The notes beneath the pieces were generated by a model. That model saw nothing but the letters and a program-made list of their open reading frames with translations, did not search any database and was not told the origin of the DNA. Position numbers and translations under genes: made by a program. A DNA stretch of 34,510 bases from Paenibacillus arenosi (GTDB taxonomy: Bacteria; Bacillota; Bacilli; Paenibacillales; Paenibacillaceae): positions 1 to 34,510 of the forward strand of contig NZ_JACYTN010000034.1 in the NCBI RefSeq assembly GCF_014841135.1. The letters run 5' to 3'. Within the stretch, counting starts at the first letter, position 1. Each line of letters starts with the position of its first letter. Below, one piece after another: positions 20,429-28,825 of the stretch.

Positions 20429-21244
20429 ATGAAAGAACAACTTTCTCGGTTACTGGGGTTTGCGGATCGTCAGGCTCAAGATGAGGTAAAGATGCTTCCT
20501 GTAGGAGACATCGCAATGAGCCCATACCAACCGCGAACGGTGTTTGATGACGATCGTATTGATGAATTGGCACAAACGATTAAAACACATGGTGTTATTC
20601 AGCCAATCGTCGTTCGTCCTCGCAACGGTAAATATGAAATTATTGCAGGTGAGCGCCGCTATCGTGCTGTAACAAAGCTTGGTCACGCAACGATTCCTGC
20701 TATTATTCGTGAATTTAATGATTCTCAGGCTGCTTCGATTGCTTTAATCGAGAACTTGCAGCGGGAGGGATTAACTTCGATCGAGGAAGCTGTCGCCTAT
20801 CAAAAACTGATTGATCTGCATGATTTGACGCAGGAGAGTCTAGCTCAACGGCTAGGCAAGAGTCAGTCGACGATAGCCAATAAAATACGTCTGCTTCAGT
20901 TACCAGAAGGAGTAAAGCAAGCATTGATGGAGCGTAAAGTGTCTGAGCGTCATGCTAGAGCTTTACTCGGTCTTGAATCTGAAGATATTCAGCTTAAACT
21001 ATTGGAAGAAATCGTTTCAAAAGAGCTGAATGTAAAGCAGACAGAAGCTAGAGTTGCATTTTATAAGCAAATTCATACACCGAAGAAATCAAAGCGTGTT
21101 TCCTACACGAAGGACGTGCGGTTAGCACTTAATACAATTCGCCAATCGGTAGATATGATTTCTGGTTCTGGTATGGCTATAAAGACAGATGAACGTGATC
21201 ATGATGATCACTATGAAATCGTTATTCGCATACCGAAGCGATAA
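20429..21244 (+). CDS. noc: Nucleoid occlusion protein Noc
   Basis: A ParB-family paralogue that binds its own DNA sites and the membrane to block Z-ring assembly over the nucleoid. The N-terminal [11 protein letters not shown] is a short amphipathic helix of the kind Noc uses for membrane attachment. The ParB CTP-binding motif is [12 protein letters not shown], and the DNA-binding helix-turn-helix is [21 protein letters not shown]. The protein has 271 residues. It precedes soj-spo0J with its own terminator between them. Assignment as Noc rather than ParB rests on position (after rsmG) and the N-terminal helix. Confidence 0.9.
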   Translation: MKEQLSRLLGFADRQAQDEVKMLPVGDIAMSPYQPRTVFDDDRIDELAQTIKTHGVIQPIVVRPRNGKYEIIAGERRYRAVTKLGHATIPAIIREFNDSQAASIALIENLQREGLTSIEEAVAYQKLIDLHDLTQESLAQRLGKSQSTIANKIRLLQLPEGVKQALMERKVSERHARALLGLESEDIQLKLLEEIVSKELNVKQTEARVAFYKQIHTPKKSKRVSYTKDVRLALNTIRQSVDMISGSGMAIKTDERDHDDHYEIVIRIPKR

Positions 21245-21297
21245 TTTAACTTACGATTGGATTGGATAGCCCGCCATTCATCATGAACGTATGGAGC

Positions 21298-21320
21298 AAG
21301 CGGCACATGCCGCTTTTTTT
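21298..21320 (+). terminator. Intrinsic terminator after noc
   Basis: AAGCGGCA-ca-TGCCGCTT with a run of T. The rest of the noc-soj gap (21321-21653) shows an inverted repeat GTTAATT / AATTAAC (21524-21545) and no clear promoter. Confidence 0.9.
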
Positions 21321-21653
21321 ATTTAACGGGATGCTGTAGTGAATATAGCAAGCTCGTTAAGGGTACGTGCAGCAGATTGTAATGGAATATGTGATAAGCT
21401 CCACTAGAGTAGTGTATACGTTATATAGGGCTATTCCACAATAGTACCGCTGTATAACATCATAATTAGATATGCTCATTTATTTAGTTATGAACAGAGT
21501 ATGTTATATAAGCAAGGTTGATCGTTAATTACATGTACAATTAACTCATGGAATTAGTCTACCAGGACAAAGGACAATACAGAATCTTCATGAACAAATA
21601 GTTCTGTTTAGCAGCTAGATGGTACGACAAGAAAGGGCATTGGGGTGAGAGGA

Positions 21654-22418
21654 ATGGCGGCTAAAATCATTGCCATTACCAACCAAAAAGGCGGAGTAGG
21701 GAAAACAACTACCACCGTCAACTTGGGTGCAGGGCTAGCGATATTAGGCAAAAGAGTGCTGCTCGTTGATATTGATCCACAAGGTAACACGACAAGCGGC
21801 GTAGGTGTAAACAAAGCGGATGTAGCAAATTGTATTTATGATGTCATTATCAATGATATTCATCCACATGAAGCCGTTCTAAAAACCAATGTTGAAGGTA
21901 TGGATATACTACCGGCGACGATCCAACTAGCTGGAGCTGAGATAGAACTTGTGCCAACGATATCAAGGGAAGTTCGATTAAAAAAATCACTTCAGTTGGT
22001 GTCTCATCAGTACGACTATATCTTGATTGATTGTCCTCCTTCCTTAGGTATTTTAACGATTAATTCTCTTACAGCAGCTCAATCGGTTATCATTCCGATT
22101 CAGTGTGAGTATTATGCGCTTGAAGGGTTGAGCCAGCTTCTCAATACGGTTCGTCTCGTACAGAAGCATTTAAACACGGCTCTTCAAATTGAAGGCGTTT
22201 TGCTAACGATGCTGGATGCCCGCACCAATCTCGGCCTTCAAGTCATCGAGGAAGTGAAAAAATACTTCCAGGCAAAAGTGTATCAAACTATTATCCCGCG
22301 TAACGTACGCTTAAGCGAGGCGCCATCGCATGGTCAATCGATTATGACCTACGATTCAAGATCAAAAGGTGCAGAAGTATATTTGGAACTGGCGAAGGAA
22401 GTGATAACGTATGAGTAA
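21654..22418 (+). CDS. soj: Soj (ParA) chromosome partitioning ATPase
   Basis: A Walker-type ATPase that works with Spo0J at parS in origin segregation, and in B. subtilis also controls DnaA activity. The deviant Walker A is KGGVGKTTT in ITNQKGGVGKTTTTVNLGAG, and DIDPQGNTTSG and DCPPSLGILT follow. ATG at 21654 is chosen because MAAKIIAITNQ fits the family; a GTG three codons earlier is possible. The protein has 254 residues. Its end overlaps spo0J by 8 bases. Confidence 0.95.
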   Translation: MAAKIIAITNQKGGVGKTTTTVNLGAGLAILGKRVLLVDIDPQGNTTSGVGVNKADVANCIYDVIINDIHPHEAVLKTNVEGMDILPATIQLAGAEIELVPTISREVRLKKSLQLVSHQYDYILIDCPPSLGILTINSLTAAQSVIIPIQCEYYALEGLSQLLNTVRLVQKHLNTALQIEGVLLTMLDARTNLGLQVIEEVKKYFQAKVYQTIIPRNVRLSEAPSHGQSIMTYDSRSKGAEVYLELAKEVITYE

Positions 22419-23256
22419 ACGTTTAGGACGAGGGCTGGATGCGCTCATTCCATCGTTGGCGGTGCAGGAAGATGATCGAGTAATCGAGATAGCACTTCAG
22501 CAGCTCAGACCGAATCCCTATCAGCCTCGTAAGCACTTTGATGATCAAGCTATTCAAGAGCTGGCAGAGTCTATTCGTCAGCATGGTGTTATTCAACCTA
22601 TTATTGTACGTAGTGTACTAAAAGGATATGAAATTATTGCAGGTGAGAGACGTTATCGTGCTTCACAACTGCTTGGTCTAGAAAAGGTTCCAGCTGTTGT
22701 CCGTACATTTTCGGATGAGCAGACGATGGAAATAGCGCTTATCGAGAACTTGCAACGTGAAAATTTAAATGCGCTGGAATTAGCACAAGCGTACCATAAC
22801 TTAATGGAACAGCTATCTTTAACACAAGAAGAGCTTTCTGTTAAGGTGGGTAAGTCACGTTCTCATATTGCTAACTTTTTACGACTCCTTCAATTACCAG
22901 ATGAAGTAAAAGAACATGTTTCACGTGGAACATTAACGATGGGACATGCCCGTGCATTGGCGGGTATTAAGGATCCAGTCAAAACGATTCAACTGACGAA
23001 ATCTGCTATTAGCAATGAGTGGAGTGTACGTCAGCTTGAAGAAGCGATTCAAATGATGAACCGCAAGGGAAAAACACAAGATAAGAAAAAAATGTCAGCA
23101 AAAGATCCGTATTTGGATGAACTGGAAGAGACACTTCGTGAGCGCTTCCGTACTACAGTAAAAATCAAAGCAAGCAAAAGTAAGGGCAGAATCGAGATTT
23201 CATATTACAATCAACAGGATCTAGAGCGCTTGTTAGAGATGTTAAATGCGTTATAG
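22411..23256 (+). CDS. spo0J: Spo0J (ParB) chromosome partitioning protein
   Basis: A CTP-dependent DNA clamp that loads at parS, spreads, and recruits SMC. The N-terminal MSKRLGRGLDALIP is the ParB segment that contacts Soj. The CTP motif is [17 protein letters not shown], and the parS-binding helix-turn-helix is QEELSVKVGKSRSHIANFLRLL. The C-terminal dimer domain ends LLEMLNAL. The protein has 281 residues; GAAGGAAG precedes the ATG. It is translationally coupled to soj, and a parS copy lies inside the gene. Confidence 0.96.
   Translation: MSKRLGRGLDALIPSLAVQEDDRVIEIALQQLRPNPYQPRKHFDDQAIQELAESIRQHGVIQPIIVRSVLKGYEIIAGERRYRASQLLGLEKVPAVVRTFSDEQTMEIALIENLQRENLNALELAQAYHNLMEQLSLTQEELSVKVGKSRSHIANFLRLLQLPDEVKEHVSRGTLTMGHARALAGIKDPVKTIQLTKSAISNEWSVRQLEEAIQMMNRKGKTQDKKKMSAKDPYLDELEETLRERFRTTVKIKASKSKGRIEISYYNQQDLERLLEMLNAL
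22917..22932. promoter_or_regulatory. parS: parS site within spo0J
   Basis: TGTTTCACGTGGAACA differs from the perfect palindrome at one position. It equals the reverse complement of TGTTCCACGTGAAACA, the parS inside spo0J of B. subtilis, so it is very probably functional. Confidence 0.88.
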
Positions 23257-23314
23257 CTACTAGAGCTGAAGAGGCGTATGTAGTGACAACGATGATACAT
23301 GAGTAACATAAGCG

Positions 23315-23372
23315 GATAGCACCTTTAGTTGTTGCGTTAAGCTAGCAGCATCTAAGGATGCTATCTTTTTTT
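23315..23372 (+). terminator. Intrinsic terminator after spo0J
   Basis: GATAGCACCTTTAG pairs (with GU pairs) with CTAAGGATGCTATC, followed by seven T, about 60 bases past the spo0J stop codon. Confidence 0.85.
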
Positions 23373-23504
23373 GCCAAATAAAATTGAAAAAAGTTAAGAG
23401 CCTGTCATCCAATTGATTCAAACCTGTAATAAAGTAAGAGAGCATGTTAAAGGGGTAACAGTAGATATAACCATTCTAGTGAGCTGTAGAGGGGAGACTT
23501 ATTG

Positions 23505-24674
23505 ATGTCACCACAGAACAGTATCGTATATCTTGATCATGCGGCTACTTCTTGGCCCAAGCCTAAATGTGTGCAGGAAGCTATGTGGAAAGCAATGGAG
23601 GAAGAAGGAGCCAATCCAGGACGTGGTGGACATGTGATGGCAGTGCAAGCTGGTAAGCGATTAATGCGAGCTCGTATGGCGATTGCCGAACTGTTCCATA
23701 TCCAAAACCCACTTGATATTGCTTTTACATTAAATACGACAATGGCATTAAATATGGCGATTATGGGTGTGTTAAATGCTGGCGATCATGTCATTGCTAC
23801 TTCATTGGAACATAACTCAGTACGAAGGCCATTGGGATGGTTAAAGAAGGAACTAGGCATTTCGGTTACCTATATAGATACAGATGTCCATGGTAATTTG
23901 GACGTTAAGCAGGTTGAGGCTGCAATCAACAACAAAACAAAACTGCTTATTTGCAATCATAGTTCCAATCTGCTCGGAACGATATTGCCGGTGAAAGAAT
24001 TAGGGCTACTTGCTAAGCATCACGGGCTGCTATTTCTAGTCGATGCAGCTCAGTCTGCAGGTGTTGTACCCATCGATGTTCAGGCTATGGGAATTGATAT
24101 GCTTGCATTTCCTGGACATAAAGGATTACTTGGGCCAACTGGTACAGGGGCATTATATATTCACCCCGAAGTGGATGTAAAGCCACTTTTATACGGAGGC
24201 ACAGGCAGTCACTCGGAGGAAGTGGAGCAACCGGAGACTAGACCAGATCGTTATGAAGCTGGGACGCCGAATACGATCGGAATAGCAGGGTTAGAGGCAG
24301 GTATCCGCTTCATTATGAAGCAAACGGTAAACAGGCTGTATGAACATGAGTGGGAGTTAACTCAGCAGCTCATGAAGGGTCTTATGACGATATCTGGAGT
24401 ACGTGTGCTTGGACCGAAACTGGGGGAAGCTAGGACAGGAATTGTCGCTTTTCAGGTACATGCACTAGATAGCTCAGAGCTTGCTTTTCGCCTAGATCGG
24501 GAATTTGGCATTGCCGTACGGGCAGGTTATCATTGTACACCACTTGCACATGCGACAGCGGGTACGATTGGTGAAGGTGCAGTACGAGCAAGTGTAGGCT
24601 GGAATACGACAGTGGAAGATATCGAAAAATTAGTAGCAGCAGTAAAGCATTGCAGTGAAAATTCACAGAAGTAA
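23505..24674 (+). CDS. Class V aminotransferase / cysteine desulfurase-like PLP enzyme
   Basis: A PLP enzyme of the NifS/Csd type, predicted to release sulfur from cysteine or a related substrate. Family motifs are VYLDHAATSWPKP at the start, ATSLEHNSV, LVDAAQSAGV and the PLP lysine in AFPGHKGLLG (about Lys206). RAGYHCTPLAH has a cysteine where desulfurases have theirs. The protein has 389 residues. GGGGAG stands 8 bases before the ATG; a TTG one codon earlier is possible. No iron-sulfur scaffold gene is next to it, so the sulfur acceptor is unknown. Confidence 0.85.
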   Translation: MSPQNSIVYLDHAATSWPKPKCVQEAMWKAMEEEGANPGRGGHVMAVQAGKRLMRARMAIAELFHIQNPLDIAFTLNTTMALNMAIMGVLNAGDHVIATSLEHNSVRRPLGWLKKELGISVTYIDTDVHGNLDVKQVEAAINNKTKLLICNHSSNLLGTILPVKELGLLAKHHGLLFLVDAAQSAGVVPIDVQAMGIDMLAFPGHKGLLGPTGTGALYIHPEVDVKPLLYGGTGSHSEEVEQPETRPDRYEAGTPNTIGIAGLEAGIRFIMKQTVNRLYEHEWELTQQLMKGLMTISGVRVLGPKLGEARTGIVAFQVHALDSSELAFRLDREFGIAVRAGYHCTPLAHATAGTIGEGAVRASVGWNTTVEDIEKLVAAVKHCSENSQK

Positions 24675-24707
24675 ATGAATTGATTGAAGCAGGAGAGAGC
24701 GACGAAC

Positions 24708-25205
24708 ATGAGTATGGACATGACGAATGTAGGGCCGTGGTTAGTAATCGGTACGGCTGCAATAACGTTCCTTTTATTAATTACAATTATGATTCAAGGA
24801 AGCCAAATACGTAAATTGAAACGCCGCTTCCACGCCGTAATGAGAGAATCAGGAGTGGATGATCTGGAGTCTTTGCTCGGACAGATGCAGACTGAAATAG
24901 AGCGTTTACATGTTCTAAATGGGGAACAGGCGAGCAAGCTCCAACAGTTGAATCAAAAAGTTAAGTCGCATGCAGGTCATGTAGGCATCGTGCGATACAA
25001 TGCGTTTGATCAAGGTGGAGGCGAGCTTAGCTTCTCCGCGGCCATCCTAGATGAACAAAGCAGCGGGTTTATTATAACGGGAATTCACAGCAGGGATCAT
25101 TCTTATGTGTATGCCAAGCCAGTAGAAATCGGTCAATCCATGTACACCTTGTCTCCTGAGGAACAAAAAGCAATGGAACAGGCATTGAGCAAACGTACGT
25201 CCTAA
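24708..25205 (+). CDS. DUF4446 membrane-anchored protein
   Basis: A 165-residue protein with one N-terminal membrane span (WLVIGTAAITFLLLITIMI), a coiled-coil-like segment (about 45-85) and a compact C-terminal domain containing HVGIVRYNAFDQGGGELSFS, typical of DUF4446. This family sits near spo0J/yyaC in Paenibacillus-type genomes; no function is established. ATG at 24708 is chosen for its AGGAG site; a TTG at 24684 in frame is less likely. It follows the NifS-like gene by about 30 bases. Confidence 0.8.
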   Translation: MSMDMTNVGPWLVIGTAAITFLLLITIMIQGSQIRKLKRRFHAVMRESGVDDLESLLGQMQTEIERLHVLNGEQASKLQQLNQKVKSHAGHVGIVRYNAFDQGGGELSFSAAILDEQSSGFIITGIHSRDHSYVYAKPVEIGQSMYTLSPEEQKAMEQALSKRTS

Positions 25206-25233
25206 TTTTTTTATAACCAATTAAAGAAATAGA

Positions 25234-25827
25234 TTATGCTTCATAAGCACGTACTGAATGGATAATGGCTTGGTGCAAAGCATCGGCAATGATATCAGCC
25301 ATGTTCATCACGAGATGCAGTCGTGTATTTTGCAGCACAAAATACTCCATAAAGCCTCCGATGTTGACGATGCCAGTAAGATGCATGTCACCTACCGGGG
25401 GCAATTGTTTATTTACGCCTGCTCCAGGCTTTACTGGCCCCGATTGGACTTGAATAAGACCAACACTAGTGCTTTGTCCTAAGCAGGCATCTACGGCGAT
25501 GACAAACGCATTAGGTAGCTGCTCATTCAACTGCTGAAGCTTTTGTTGGAGGTTTACCGCATGGACAGGTTCTGCTAGTGTTCCGTATAAATGATAGGGA
25601 TACGAGTCCAGACGTTCTAATCGGCTTCCAACGAGAGGGCCTAAGCAATCGCCTGTGGAACGATCTGTCCCAATACATACAACAGCTATAGGTTGATGAA
25701 GTGCACGCATCTTGATATGCTCCATACAAGCATTAATAATAAGTGGAAACGATTCAGGCTGGTCATAAGGCAACTTAACCATTGTTGGCTCGGATGAGGA
25801 AGGACGTTTAAAGAAAGGGTAGGACAT
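25234..25827 (-). CDS. yyaC: YyaC-type spore protein (predicted protease)
   Basis: A 197-residue protein of the YyaC family, related to the germination protease (GPR)/hydrogenase maturation protease fold and conserved in spore formers near spo0J. Motifs include CIGTDRSTGDCLGPLVG near residue 52 and FVIAVDACLG, positions where the fold places its acidic residues. CGGAGG lies about 9 bases before the ATG. It is convergent with the DUF4446 gene. Catalytic activity is inferred from the family and not proven. Confidence 0.88.
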   Translation of the reverse strand: MSYPFFKRPSSSEPTMVKLPYDQPESFPLIINACMEHIKMRALHQPIAVVCIGTDRSTGDCLGPLVGSRLERLDSYPYHLYGTLAEPVHAVNLQQKLQQLNEQLPNAFVIAVDACLGQSTSVGLIQVQSGPVKPGAGVNKQLPPVGDMHLTGIVNIGGFMEYFVLQNTRLHLVMNMADIIADALHQAIIHSVRAYEA

Positions 25828-25953
25828 ACGTTTCAGCCTCCGTTTCTATAAATAGATAGTAATCAGTATATGGAAGAAAAGGGCGATTCATACGTATGTA
25901 CAAGTAGATTTTCTTTCGCTAGACGATAAACGTGGATATGAGAGGGGATTGCC

Positions 25954-26223
25954 GTGACACAATCAGTTGAATCCGAGTGGCTTGTAATGGCGTTTGATTC
26001 TACCCAGCAAGCATTACGAGCAGAAATGCTAATGGAATATATGGATATCGACATAGATACATTTCCCACCCCGAAAGAGATTACAGCAGGTTGTGCCTTG
26101 TCGATTCGCTTTCCTTTTGCGATACTAGAAGAAGTACGAGTATTGTTAATAGAGCAACAGGTTGTTATTCGTGGTATTTTTAAACCAGTGGATGATGATT
26201 ATGAATGTGTATGGAATGGATAG
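25954..26223 (+). CDS. DUF3343 small protein
   Basis: An 89-residue protein. The start VMAFDSTQQALRAEMLM is the pattern of the DUF3343 family (putative Se/S carrier-like), and CALSIRF is the usual central cysteine motif. The start is GTG at 25954, with GAGGGG about 7 bases upstream. It lies 10 bases before the MscS gene, in the same transcription unit. A sulfur- or selenium-carrier role is only suggested by some family descriptions. Confidence 0.75.
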   Translation: MTQSVESEWLVMAFDSTQQALRAEMLMEYMDIDIDTFPTPKEITAGCALSIRFPFAILEEVRVLLIEQQVVIRGIFKPVDDDYECVWNG

Positions 26224-26233
26224 GAGGGATACG

Positions 26234-27178
26234 ATGCTGAATAGCTATTTTGTAGCAGAGCCGACGAATGTAGAGCCGGATATCCAGCAGACGTTTACCG
26301 TATTTGAACGGTGGAAAGATGACTTTGTGAATTGGGTTATGAACAGCCAGACTTGGGAAGTTATGCTGGTAGCACTGATTAAAATTGCCTTTATTACGAT
26401 TGCTACGAGACTAGCAATCTTTGTCGTTCATCGAATGATTGATCATGCGATGAAGTCAAAGGATCATACTCGCATCAATGTGAATCCACGTCGTCTATTT
26501 ACAGTGGGCAAGCTGCTTAAAAATATGATATCTCTAGTTATGAACTTTATTATGATTATGTTCATCTTGTCTGTGTTTAATGTTAATTTGGCGCCGTTAC
26601 TAGCAGGGGCGGGGGTTATCGGCTTGGCCGTAGGCTTTGGAGCACAGAGTCTTGTTAAAGATGTCATGACAGGGTTCTTTATTATTTTCGAGGATCAATT
26701 CGCAGTAGGGGATGTGGTTGCGATTAATCAATTCCAAGGTACTGTTGAAATGATAGGTCTTCGTTCTACCAGAATTCATAGCTGGACAGGTGAAGTTCAT
26801 ATTATACCGAACGGAAATATTACCGATGTAACGAACTTCTCTTTGAATAACTCAATTGCAGTTGTTGATGTATCAATTGCATATGAAGAAAATATCGATA
26901 AAGCAACAGCAATTATGAAAGAAACGCTAGAGAAGTTGCCTGAACAAAATACGAATATGGTTAAAGTGCCGCAAGTTCTAGGCGTGCAGTCCCTTGCAGC
27001 TTCCGGTATTACGATCCGCATTATTGCAGAATGTAAGCCATTTACACAAGCCGTTGTATCACGCTTAATTAATCTTGAGGTGAAGAAGTCATTGGATGAG
27101 CACGGTATTGAGATACCGTATCCTAAAATGGTTACTTATCATCGACAAGAACAAGGAGGACCTACGCATGGAGCGTAA
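26234..27178 (+). CDS. Small-conductance mechanosensitive channel (MscS family)
   Basis: A membrane channel expected to open under membrane tension and protect against hypoosmotic shock. An N-terminal segment is followed by membrane helices around LVALIKIAFITIATRLAIFV and MISLVMNFIMIMFILSVF. The pore helix is the glycine/alanine-rich LAGAGVIGLAVGFGAQSLVKD. The beta domain (DVVAINQFQGTVEMIGLRST, HIIPNGNI) is typical. ATG at 26234 is chosen because TAGGAGGG lies just upstream; the longer frame from 26162 overlaps the DUF3343 gene. The protein has 314 residues. Confidence 0.92.
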   Translation: MLNSYFVAEPTNVEPDIQQTFTVFERWKDDFVNWVMNSQTWEVMLVALIKIAFITIATRLAIFVVHRMIDHAMKSKDHTRINVNPRRLFTVGKLLKNMISLVMNFIMIMFILSVFNVNLAPLLAGAGVIGLAVGFGAQSLVKDVMTGFFIIFEDQFAVGDVVAINQFQGTVEMIGLRSTRIHSWTGEVHIIPNGNITDVTNFSLNNSIAVVDVSIAYEENIDKATAIMKETLEKLPEQNTNMVKVPQVLGVQSLAASGITIRIIAECKPFTQAVVSRLINLEVKKSLDEHGIEIPYPKMVTYHRQEQGGPTHGA

Positions 27179-27380
27179 GGTATTTAACCTAGGCGATATC
27201 GTGCAAATGAAAAAACAGCATCCTTGTGGTACAAATGAGATGGAAATTATTCGTATGGGGATGGATATTCGAATCAAGTGTGTGGGATGCAAGCATAGCG
27301 TGCTTATTCCGCGAGCGAAGTTCGAGAAGAGTATGAAGAAAGTACTTCACTCTAATCCTAATGCAACAGCTTCTGAATAA
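27168..27380 (+). CDS. DUF951 protein
   Basis: A 70-residue protein of the DUF951 family (B. subtilis YyzM type), found beside mscS and rpsF genes in Firmicutes. The core VQMKKQHPCGTNEMEI, followed by IKCVGCKH, gives Cys residues (PCG, CVGC) that could bind metal; this is inferred. AGGAGG stands 8 bases before the ATG. It overlaps the end of mscS by 11 bases. Confidence 0.85.
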   Translation: MERKVFNLGDIVQMKKQHPCGTNEMEIIRMGMDIRIKCVGCKHSVLIPRAKFEKSMKKVLHSNPNATASE

Positions 27381-27400
27381 GTTCCTGATGGTAACATGGA

Positions 27401-27428
27401 AATGCCCCTTAACCCGGGGCATTTTTTA
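27401..27428 (+). terminator. Intrinsic terminator after the DUF951 gene
   Basis: AATGCCCC (27401-27408) pairs with GGGGCATT (27416-27423), followed by T's. Confidence 0.9.
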
Positions 27429-27461
27429 TATGGGGGTAGGATCAAATATTGGCAACGATTA

Positions 27462-27490
27462 TTGCATCCGTATGTTTGCTATGATATAAT
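27462..27490 (+). promoter_or_regulatory. Promoter of tRNA-Ser
   Basis: TTGCAT (27462-27467), a 17-base spacer and perfect TATAAT (27485-27490), 12 bases before the tRNA 5' end. Confidence 0.85.
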
Positions 27491-27502
27491 CATCTATACT
27501 GT

Positions 27503-27593
27503 GGAAAGGTACCCAAGAGGCCCAAGGGGGTTGACTCGAAATCAACTAGGCGTCGCGAGGCGTGCGTGGGTTCGAATCCCACCCTTTCCGCCA
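27503..27593 (+). tRNA. tRNA-Ser (anticodon CGA)
   Basis: A 91-base class II tRNA with the acceptor stem GGAAAGG / CCTTTCC, discriminator G and encoded CCA. The anticodon stem is GTTGA / TCAAC with loop CTCGAAA, giving anticodon CGA (reads UCG). A long variable arm lies at about 27547-27567, and the T arm is GTGGGTTCGAATCCCAC. An integrase relic follows 140 bases after it, so its 3' end is a likely attachment site. Confidence 0.95.
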
Positions 27594-27692
27594 CTACGAA
27601 ATTCGGCTTTATATCAACGTTTATCGGACGTTATGTGATACGAAAGCTGTCTGAGATATAGCTAGATAATCACCATATACCTAAGTAATTAC

Positions 27693-27730
27693 GATACTCT
27701 CGACGTTAATAAAACGTTGGGGGTATTTTT
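27693..27730 (+). terminator. Terminator between tRNA-Ser and the integrase relic
   Basis: GATACTCTCGACGTT pairs with AACGTTGGGGGTATT across a 5-base loop and ends in TTTTT. It lies only 6 bases before the integrase ATG, whose ribosome binding site is weak. Confidence 0.65.
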
Positions 27731-27735
27731 GCGTT

Positions 27736-28490
27736 ATGGACAAGCGAACAGGTAAGAGGACGGTTAACACACGTCAGCCGATTGCTAACGTTGGTCTGCC
27801 GTCATATTCGTTACAAGAGGCGATTGACTTCGTTATCAAAGTTAAGCGCGCGAAGAATTTAAAAGAAGGTACGATCAAGGATTACATCAAGAACATGCGC
27901 TACTTTACGGAATGGGTATCGAAGTGTCACGCTGACATTACGATAAGTGATGTTTCTGCCAATATGCTCCGCCAGTATACGTTATGGTGCAAGCAGGACA
28001 AAGAATACTACGGCGGACATCCGTTCAAGGCGGAATATGATAAAGAACGCCGCGGACTAGAGGCATCGTCTGTGAACGTCCGTATACGGGTTCTACGCAC
28101 ATTCTTTAACGTTCTGTATAAGGAAGAAGTCTAAGCCGTAATCCTGCTGCGAACGTCTCTCTAATGCGCCAGGACGAGGATACAGTCCAACCGTTGACGG
28201 ACGATGAGCTGCGGAGGTTCCTAAACGCTCCGGACCAAAGTAGATGGGCGCAGTGGCGCGACTATATAATCATGATGCTTATTATCGATACTGGTCTTCG
28301 TTTGAACGAGATATGTGCGTTAGAGAAGGCGATACTTTGCGAGGAGCTGGCGGCATGTAGTACGTTAAGATTCGCGGTAATAGTTTTATACCTCCGCGAC
28401 AGTACGACGTCTGTTTCACCGTGTAAAATAAGCCACAGCGCAGTAAAAATAATCTTAACGTATTACATTTACGGCGATTACTTCGATTAA
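27736..28490 (+). pseudogene. Tyrosine recombinase/integrase relic (frameshifted, C-terminus lost)
   Basis: The first frame (27736-28134, 132 residues) is an integrase N-terminal core-binding domain; EGTIKDYIKNMRYFTEWVS is a SAM-like segment. It hits a stop at 28132. Continuing in another frame, NPAANVSLMRQDED (from 28140) leads into QPLTDDELRRFL and DTGLRLNEICALE, the start of the catalytic domain with its first arginine (TGLR). One missing base near 28132 would join the frames. After 28325 the similarity ends, and the later catalytic H-x-x-R and Tyr motifs are absent. The element is therefore non-functional as an integrase. Position next to tRNA-Ser suggests insertion at that gene. Confidence 0.8.
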
Positions 28491-28518
28491 CACGTGCGAG
28501 TAGACGTATAATATCCGT

Positions 28519-28650
28519 CGTGGTAATATATAACTATAAAAGGAGCCGTGTTGGTAGCACGACTCCCGCAGTAGCCGCTTTAAGAGCGGTTGGCTGCGAA
28601 ATTACGGTGAAATAGACCGCTATCCTTTCGCGAGGGGGGCGGTCTATTTG
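28519..28650 (+). ncRNA. Candidate RNA antitoxin antisense to the holin-like toxin mRNA 3' end
   Basis: On the plus strand, TATAAT (28507-28512, no clear -35) precedes a strongly structured stretch. One hairpin is GGAGcCGTG / CACGaCTCC (about 28541-28565) and a second CGCAG..CCGCT / AGCGG..CTGCG (about 28567-28598). Then comes the terminator stem shared with the toxin mRNA. A plus-strand RNA ending there would overlap the toxin mRNA's stop codon and 3' end by about 40 bases, as in BsrG/SR4-type type I systems. Ends and function are inferred. Confidence 0.45.
28610..28649. terminator. Bidirectional terminator shared by toxin mRNA and antisense RNA
   Basis: AAATAGACCGC (28610-28620) pairs perfectly with GCGGTCTATTT (28639-28649), an 11-base stem. 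The toxin stop codon lies inside the second arm. T-runs are short on both sides (TTT), but the A/T ends of the stem supply them in both directions. Confidence 0.65.
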
Positions 28651-28724
28651 CGTTTAAACGACAGGATCGCAATGATTAACATTCCGAACGCAAGCATCAA
28701 AGTTAATGCTTCGAATACTGTCAC
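28644..28724 (-). CDS. Putative holin-like toxin peptide (type I toxin-antitoxin)
   Basis: A 26-residue hydrophobic peptide starting MTVFEALTLMLAFGML and ending FKRK, one membrane helix plus a basic tail. It matches the pattern of the putative holin-like toxin family of Bacillales (M-T-V-x-x-A-L-x-L-M-x-x-F-G), related to BsrG/TxpA-type membrane toxins of type I systems. The start is GTG at 28724; GGGAGG (28738-28733) is spaced 8 bases. The Shine-Dalgarno is buried in a hairpin. The promoter is at 28787-28815. Family assignment is from pattern memory, so toxicity is inferred. Confidence 0.8.
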   Translation of the reverse strand: MTVFEALTLMLAFGMLIIAILSFKRK

Positions 28725-28732
28725 GCGCATCA

Positions 28733-28748
28733 CCTCCCTTCCGAGAGG
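28733..28748 (-). promoter_or_regulatory. Hairpin sequestering the toxin ribosome binding site
   Basis: In the toxin mRNA, CCTCTC pairs fully with the Shine-Dalgarno GGGAGG across a GGAA tetraloop. This would hold translation low until refolding, a common trait of type I toxin mRNAs. Confidence 0.65.
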
Positions 28749-28786
28749 CTAGCCGACCGCCCTTATAAGCCTTCTACTGTATGGCA

Positions 28787-28815
28787 ATTATATCCTATCA
28801 ATATATGGACGTAAA
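28787..28815 (-). promoter_or_regulatory. Toxin gene promoter
   Basis: Minus strand: TTTACG (28815-28810), a 17-base spacer and perfect TATAAT (28792-28787). The resulting mRNA would be about 175 bases long, from near 28780 to the shared terminator. Confidence 0.7.
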
Positions 28816-28825
28816 CTATTAAAAC

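Noticed and set aside
28561..28600. Short hairpin pair before the toxin locus as a CRISPR or REP repeat
   Set aside because: The hairpins differ in sequence and occur once each, so no array is present. They fit better as parts of an antisense RNA.
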